Part shown: piece by piece, positions 50,082 to 51,845 of the stretch
Position numbering within the stretch: position 1 is the stretch's first letter
Layout: the number at the start of each line of letters is the position of its first letter
Assembly: GCA_028867335.1 (NCBI GenBank)
Contig: JAGWGN010000005.1
Location: 1 to 51,845, forward strand
DNA: 51,845 bases
Reading direction: 5' to 3'
Source: Microcaldota archaeon
Lineage (GTDB): Archaea > Micrarchaeota > Micrarchaeia > Micrarchaeales > CABMGC01
Notes under the pieces: generated by a model
The model's input: only the letters and a program-made list of their open reading frames with translations
Told to the model about the DNA's origin: nothing
Database searches by the model: none
Program-made: the position numbers and the translations under genes

Positions 50082-50624
50082 GTGATACGAATGCCTCTTG
50101 AAAATAAACCTCGCGCAAAAGAAAAGATGAAGAGCGCAAAGACAGACGGCTCAGATTCAAACATAATTGTCCAAGAGGCACTCGAAAAGCTCATCAAGCT
50201 CTCAAATTCGCCAAAAGGGGACATGAGCCAGTACGGGATTCACATCCAGAAGATAATAGACGCCAAAATTGTCTCTATCTCAGCGGAAACAAAACAGACA
50301 AGGCCACTGATCACCGAGTGGGAGGATAAGGTGTTCGCACTTATCGCAAGGCGCATGATCAACGAGTCGGGCAGCCTCAAGGTCGGCGATAAGTTCACGC
50401 TCGGATCTGCGACCAGGAGCGCGGACGAGGAGTTTGGGATCGGCTTTAGCGCCGCAAGCCTGATTGTCGACCTGCTTGCCAAGCGCGGCATCATCTCCTC
50501 GATCTCCAAGGCTGAGCTGGGCACATCCGCAGGCGCGAACGATGGCGCTGATCCCTCGGGAGTCTTCAAGGTGACGGCGATCGGCATCGCCTACGCGGCG
50601 TTCTTCCTCGAAAAGAGGGCGTAG
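50082..50624 (+). CDS. Unknown helical protein
   Basis: 180 residues (a later ATG at 50091 is likely the true start). Basic N-terminus, then mostly helices; 'LKVGDKFTLGSATRSADEEFGIGFSAASLIVDLLAKRGIISS'-like region (about 98-140) may be a winged-helix type fold. C-terminal 'FKVTAIGIAYAAFFLEKR'. TATA-like CTATTTAAACG precedes it at about 50054. Function unknown. Confidence 0.5.
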   Translation: MIRMPLENKPRAKEKMKSAKTDGSDSNIIVQEALEKLIKLSNSPKGDMSQYGIHIQKIIDAKIVSISAETKQTRPLITEWEDKVFALIARRMINESGSLKVGDKFTLGSATRSADEEFGIGFSAASLIVDLLAKRGIISSISKAELGTSAGANDGADPSGVFKVTAIGIAYAAFFLEKRA

Positions 50625-50706
50625 GGTTATCATTTCTATGGCTTTAAGCGCAGCTTTATATATCAGAAAAATCACAAAGCTATTCACAGGGAAGAGTGGG
50701 GGTTGA

Positions 50707-51018
50707 ATGGGGAGTTCAAAAAAATCTATTAGCGAAAGCTCTGCCGAGGAGATCGAGACAAGGCTCTTCGGGGAGGGCCTTGAGAGGTCCTTCACAAGCG
50801 GCCAGCTTGCGAGCGCGATAGTCGAGAAGAAGTCCGCCTCGCTTGTGGAGCAGCTAAAGGAGTATGCTAGCGAGTTCCCGCAGAGCAGGGGGACGATAAT
50901 CGGAGCATTCGATCTGTACCTAAAGCAGAGCTCCTGCGCAAAGCTTGCAAGGGCTGTGCAGAGGGGGATCTCCGAGATCGTCGCGATAGACATGGTCGAG
51001 GCTCTTGGGGCGGAGTAG
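50707..51018 (+). CDS. Unknown small helical protein
   Basis: 103 residues: 'SAEEIETRLFGEGLERSF' and 'TIIGAFDLYLKQ' helices, acidic end. The next gene begins directly after its stop, so they are one unit. Possibly a partner of the L12-like protein. No family recognised. Confidence 0.5.
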   Translation: MGSSKKSISESSAEEIETRLFGEGLERSFTSGQLASAIVEKKSASLVEQLKEYASEFPQSRGTIIGAFDLYLKQSSCAKLARAVQRGISEIVAIDMVEALGAE

Positions 51019-51516
51019 ATGGCAAGCGATTTAAACAGTGGCGTTTCAACACCTATCATGGAGGAGCTTGATTCCAAGGCGAACTCGATATACGTGGCGT
51101 TCTCCGCAACGGTCGGGATGGTCAACAAGATAACGACCGCGCTGCTTCTCAGCGAGCTGAAGAGGGCACTCACTAATCCGGGCATGGCGGACCACCTAGA
51201 CAAGATCAGCCCGTACCTATACACTGCCGGGTTTCTGAGCCTTGCGGGAAGGGAGATTACAAGGGAGAACCTCTCCGCGCTCGTGAAGATACTCGGTGTG
51301 GCGCCCGACGAATCAATCATCTCACTAATTCTCGGCGCGAACGTGAAGAGCCACCTCGTCTACGTCTATGCGTATTACTTCTTGCTCTCGATGGGAAAGG
51401 AGGTCAACATAGAGCAGCTTGAGGCGGTGCTGGCGGTCCTCGGCATTCCTGCGGACAAGGAGAGGGCGGCCGAGTCAATCGCGTTTTTAAACAAGCAGCT
51501 TGGGATCTGGGAGTAG
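51019..51516 (+). CDS. Protein with two tandem ribosomal-L12-like N-terminal domains
   Basis: 165 residues. Residues 64-107 ('PYLYTAGFLSLAGREITREN' and on) and 112-157 ('VYVYAYYFLLSMGKEVNIEQ' and on) each match the dimerisation domain of archaeal ribosomal protein L12/P1, 'YxYAxxxLxxxGKEIxxENLxxxLxxxGI'. The Ala-rich hinge and acidic 'GLGALF' tail of L12 are missing. The first 60 residues are a separate helical part. The two copies suggest a fused pseudo-dimer that could sit on the stalk base or a partner of similar shape. Translation is coupled with the preceding gene. Confidence 0.6.
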   Translation: MASDLNSGVSTPIMEELDSKANSIYVAFSATVGMVNKITTALLLSELKRALTNPGMADHLDKISPYLYTAGFLSLAGREITRENLSALVKILGVAPDESIISLILGANVKSHLVYVYAYYFLLSMGKEVNIEQLEAVLAVLGIPADKERAAESIAFLNKQLGIWE

Positions 51517-51562
51517 CAAGCCATATATTGCTTGGGCGGCAAGATAAAATCCGTTGTTTACG

Positions 51563-51845
51563 ATGGGCCGCGCAAACCTTCTGGCGATATTTGTTCTAAT
51601 CCTCTCCGCAGCGCTAATCCCTCCCTCGTATGCGCAGTCCTTCACCGTGACATCGGACCTTGGCGCAAGCTCCTCCCCGCATGTCGCGCTGCAGCTCGCC
51701 GAATCAAACGGATACACCTCGTCGGTAAACGCGCAGGTGCACCTTGCAGCAGGGGCCACGGTCAATTACCAGTTTTCCGAGATAGACTGGGGCGACGGCT
51801 CGTTCACGAGGGGATCGGCGATCTCAACCGCGCAGGGGGAGACCC
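51563..51845 (+). CDS. Secreted protein with PKD-like start (3' truncated by window edge)
   Basis: 94 codons to the edge. An N-terminal signal peptide ('LLAIFVLILSAALIPPSYAQ') is followed by 'FTVTSDLGASSSPHVALQLAESNGY'-type extracellular sequence and 'IDWGDGS', the turn typical of PKD-type beta domains. The gene continues beyond the window, so it may be a large surface protein. The start ATG at 51563 is preceded by the AT-rich AAGATAAAATCC. Start is confident, end is not known. Confidence 0.65.
   Translation, partial: MGRANLLAIFVLILSAALIPPSYAQSFTVTSDLGASSSPHVALQLAESNGYTSSVNAQVHLAAGATVNYQFSEIDWGDGSFTRGSAISTAQGET

Overview
The window is chromosomal DNA from an archaeon, about 52 kb and gene-dense, with moderate GC. 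It carries an archaeal-type leucyl-tRNA synthetase, archaeal DnaG primase, Hjc resolvase, NMD3, SecF/SecD, ThiI, a Hef-type helicase, two single-fold archaeal histones, an intron-containing tRNA-Met and RNase P RNA. TATA boxes lie about 25-35 bases before many start codons, so many transcripts are probably leaderless or nearly so. The very small histones, many unrecognised short proteins and reduced gene style fit a DPANN lineage, with Micrarchaeota as my best guess. That placement is an inference; no rRNA is present to test it.

Layout. 1-8 kb: end of a membrane protein, a transferred-looking beta-helix gene, leuS, a GlcNAc-1-P transferase, a histone, a deoxynucleoside N-hydrolase-like gene, two vapBC toxin-antitoxin pairs and hjc. 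8-20 kb: dnaG, then a cell-surface block: a membrane-anchored surface protein, two tandem MinD/ParA-like ATPases, a 1251-residue adhesin-like protein, two small secreted proteins sharing the adhesin's C-terminal module, a membrane protein with a very basic tail, and a GT2 glycosyltransferase. 20-31 kb: a YchF-like GTPase and amino-acid permease, a three-repeat helical protein, tRNA-Leu, a Fic protein bracketed by short repeats, then secF-secD-nmd3-thiI. 31-39 kb: second histone, a BofA-like membrane protein, RNase P RNA, three unrecognised genes, a lipoate block (lplB, lplA, lipA) and tRNA-Met. 39-45 kb: ROK sugar kinase, histidine phosphatase, pyrrolidone carboxypeptidase, an unusually long HMG-CoA synthase (mevalonate pathway), two HTH-like proteins and three tRNAs. 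45-52 kb: Hef-like helicase, an AT-rich accessory stretch (an Lrp-like regulator, a possible structured RNA and a row of six tiny genes), and a group of unknown proteins, one built from two ribosomal-L12-like N-terminal domains.

How it fits together. The most coherent candidate for an undescribed system is the 9.6-19.7 kb surface block. Four secreted proteins share an N-terminal strand-plus-cysteine motif, and three of them end with a cysteine as the very last residue. They sit with paired MinD-like ATPases that could position the structure and a glycosyltransferase that could decorate it. A fibre or adhesive pilus is a plausible but unproven reading. Two genes (a surface protein and a VapC toxin) lack a usual in-frame start. 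Each can be joined to a GTG start overlapping the upstream stop codon by a -1 shift at the same TCTTCT-stop sequence, which is either coincidence, base-calling error or recoding. Other items of note are the triple operator-like motif at one vapBC pair, the repeats around fic, and the tandem L12-like protein.
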